Below, in pieces: positions 26,324-26,581 of a DNA stretch of 26,581 nt. Origin of the DNA: Zygnema cylindricum (Eukaryota; Streptophyta; Zygnematophyceae; Zygnematales; Zygnemataceae). Numbering within the stretch: the stretch's first letter is position 1; every line of letters starts with the position of its first letter. Both the position numbers and the translations under genes were made by a program. The notes under the pieces were generated by a model. That model saw nothing but the letters and a program-made list of their open reading frames with translations. It made no database searches and was not told the DNA's origin. Where the stretch lies: positions 278,907 to 305,487 of the forward strand of contig JBBHKE010000918.1 in the NCBI GenBank assembly GCA_037447655.1, written 5' to 3'.

Positions 26324-26581
26324 CATCGTTATTAGTGTCAAAGTTTAAATAGTGTGGAAGTAAATATACCGTCATTGACGTTAATTAAGATTTAAAACAA
26401 AAAAAAGGTGTATTTTAATTTCGGCGTTTATGCTAATTTGGGAACAGCAAAAAAGGAATATTCGTTGTACGATTATATACATTAATATATGTATCCGTAC
26501 AAAATATTAAAAATCGTACGCCGTCGTGAAATTTAAATATCCGTACATGTAAGACTAATTTACGTGTCAGAACAATCCCGT

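Larger units (their letters stand above)
25736..26581. other. AT-rich right flank, no gene recognised
   Basis: A TATA-like motif, TATATAAG, lies at 25783-25790 in a GC-richer setting and could be a promoter or part of a retroelement terminal repeat; nothing else supports either. No coding region was recognised up to the end of the window. Confidence 0.4.

Overview
The window looks like a gene-poor, repeat-rich piece of a plant-lineage (streptophyte) nuclear genome. It contains a spliced gene with GT-AG introns and a chloroplast-transit-like N-terminus. It also contains a plant cytosolic class I small heat-shock protein gene behind a TATA/heat-shock-element promoter. A charophyte alga or a bryophyte is plausible, but the species cannot be named from sequence alone.

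Layout from left to right. Positions 1-864 are the left arm of a long inverted repeat whose partner is 16176-17039. A CAGA-type tetranucleotide array follows (865-1360). Positions 1361-9740 form a gene island. It holds a three-exon plastid membrane-protein gene on the + strand (2586-4791) and a convergent, frameshifted small heat-shock gene on the - strand (6562-7042). It also holds three copies of a short foldback element (two in introns, one upstream of the heat-shock promoter), a 913-bp Harbinger/Tourist-like element (7996-8908) and a hairpin-rich AT segment (9108-9415). A 6.4-kb degenerate TCTG array (9741-16174) runs up to the right inverted-repeat arm (16176-17039). After a short unique spacer comes a second 6.5-kb TCTG array (17446-23961), a 26-bp minisatellite (23962-24372), a third TCTG array (24373-25428) and a second minisatellite block (25429-25735) that copies the first unit by unit. 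The last 0.85 kb is AT-rich, with a TATA-like motif and a cluster of palindromes.

TCTG-type arrays make up about 14.5 kb, more than half of the window. The very long open frames in them (Val-Cys-Leu-Ser repeats) follow from a 4-bp period that rarely produces stop codons, and they are not annotated as genes. The two real genes show no functional link; they are convergent neighbours. The points most worth checking are the inverted pair with arrays at both inner junctions, the duplicated TCTG-plus-minisatellite block, the frameshift in a heat-shock gene that keeps a good promoter, and the short foldback elements placed in introns and promoter. I found no convincing evidence of a new multi-gene system.
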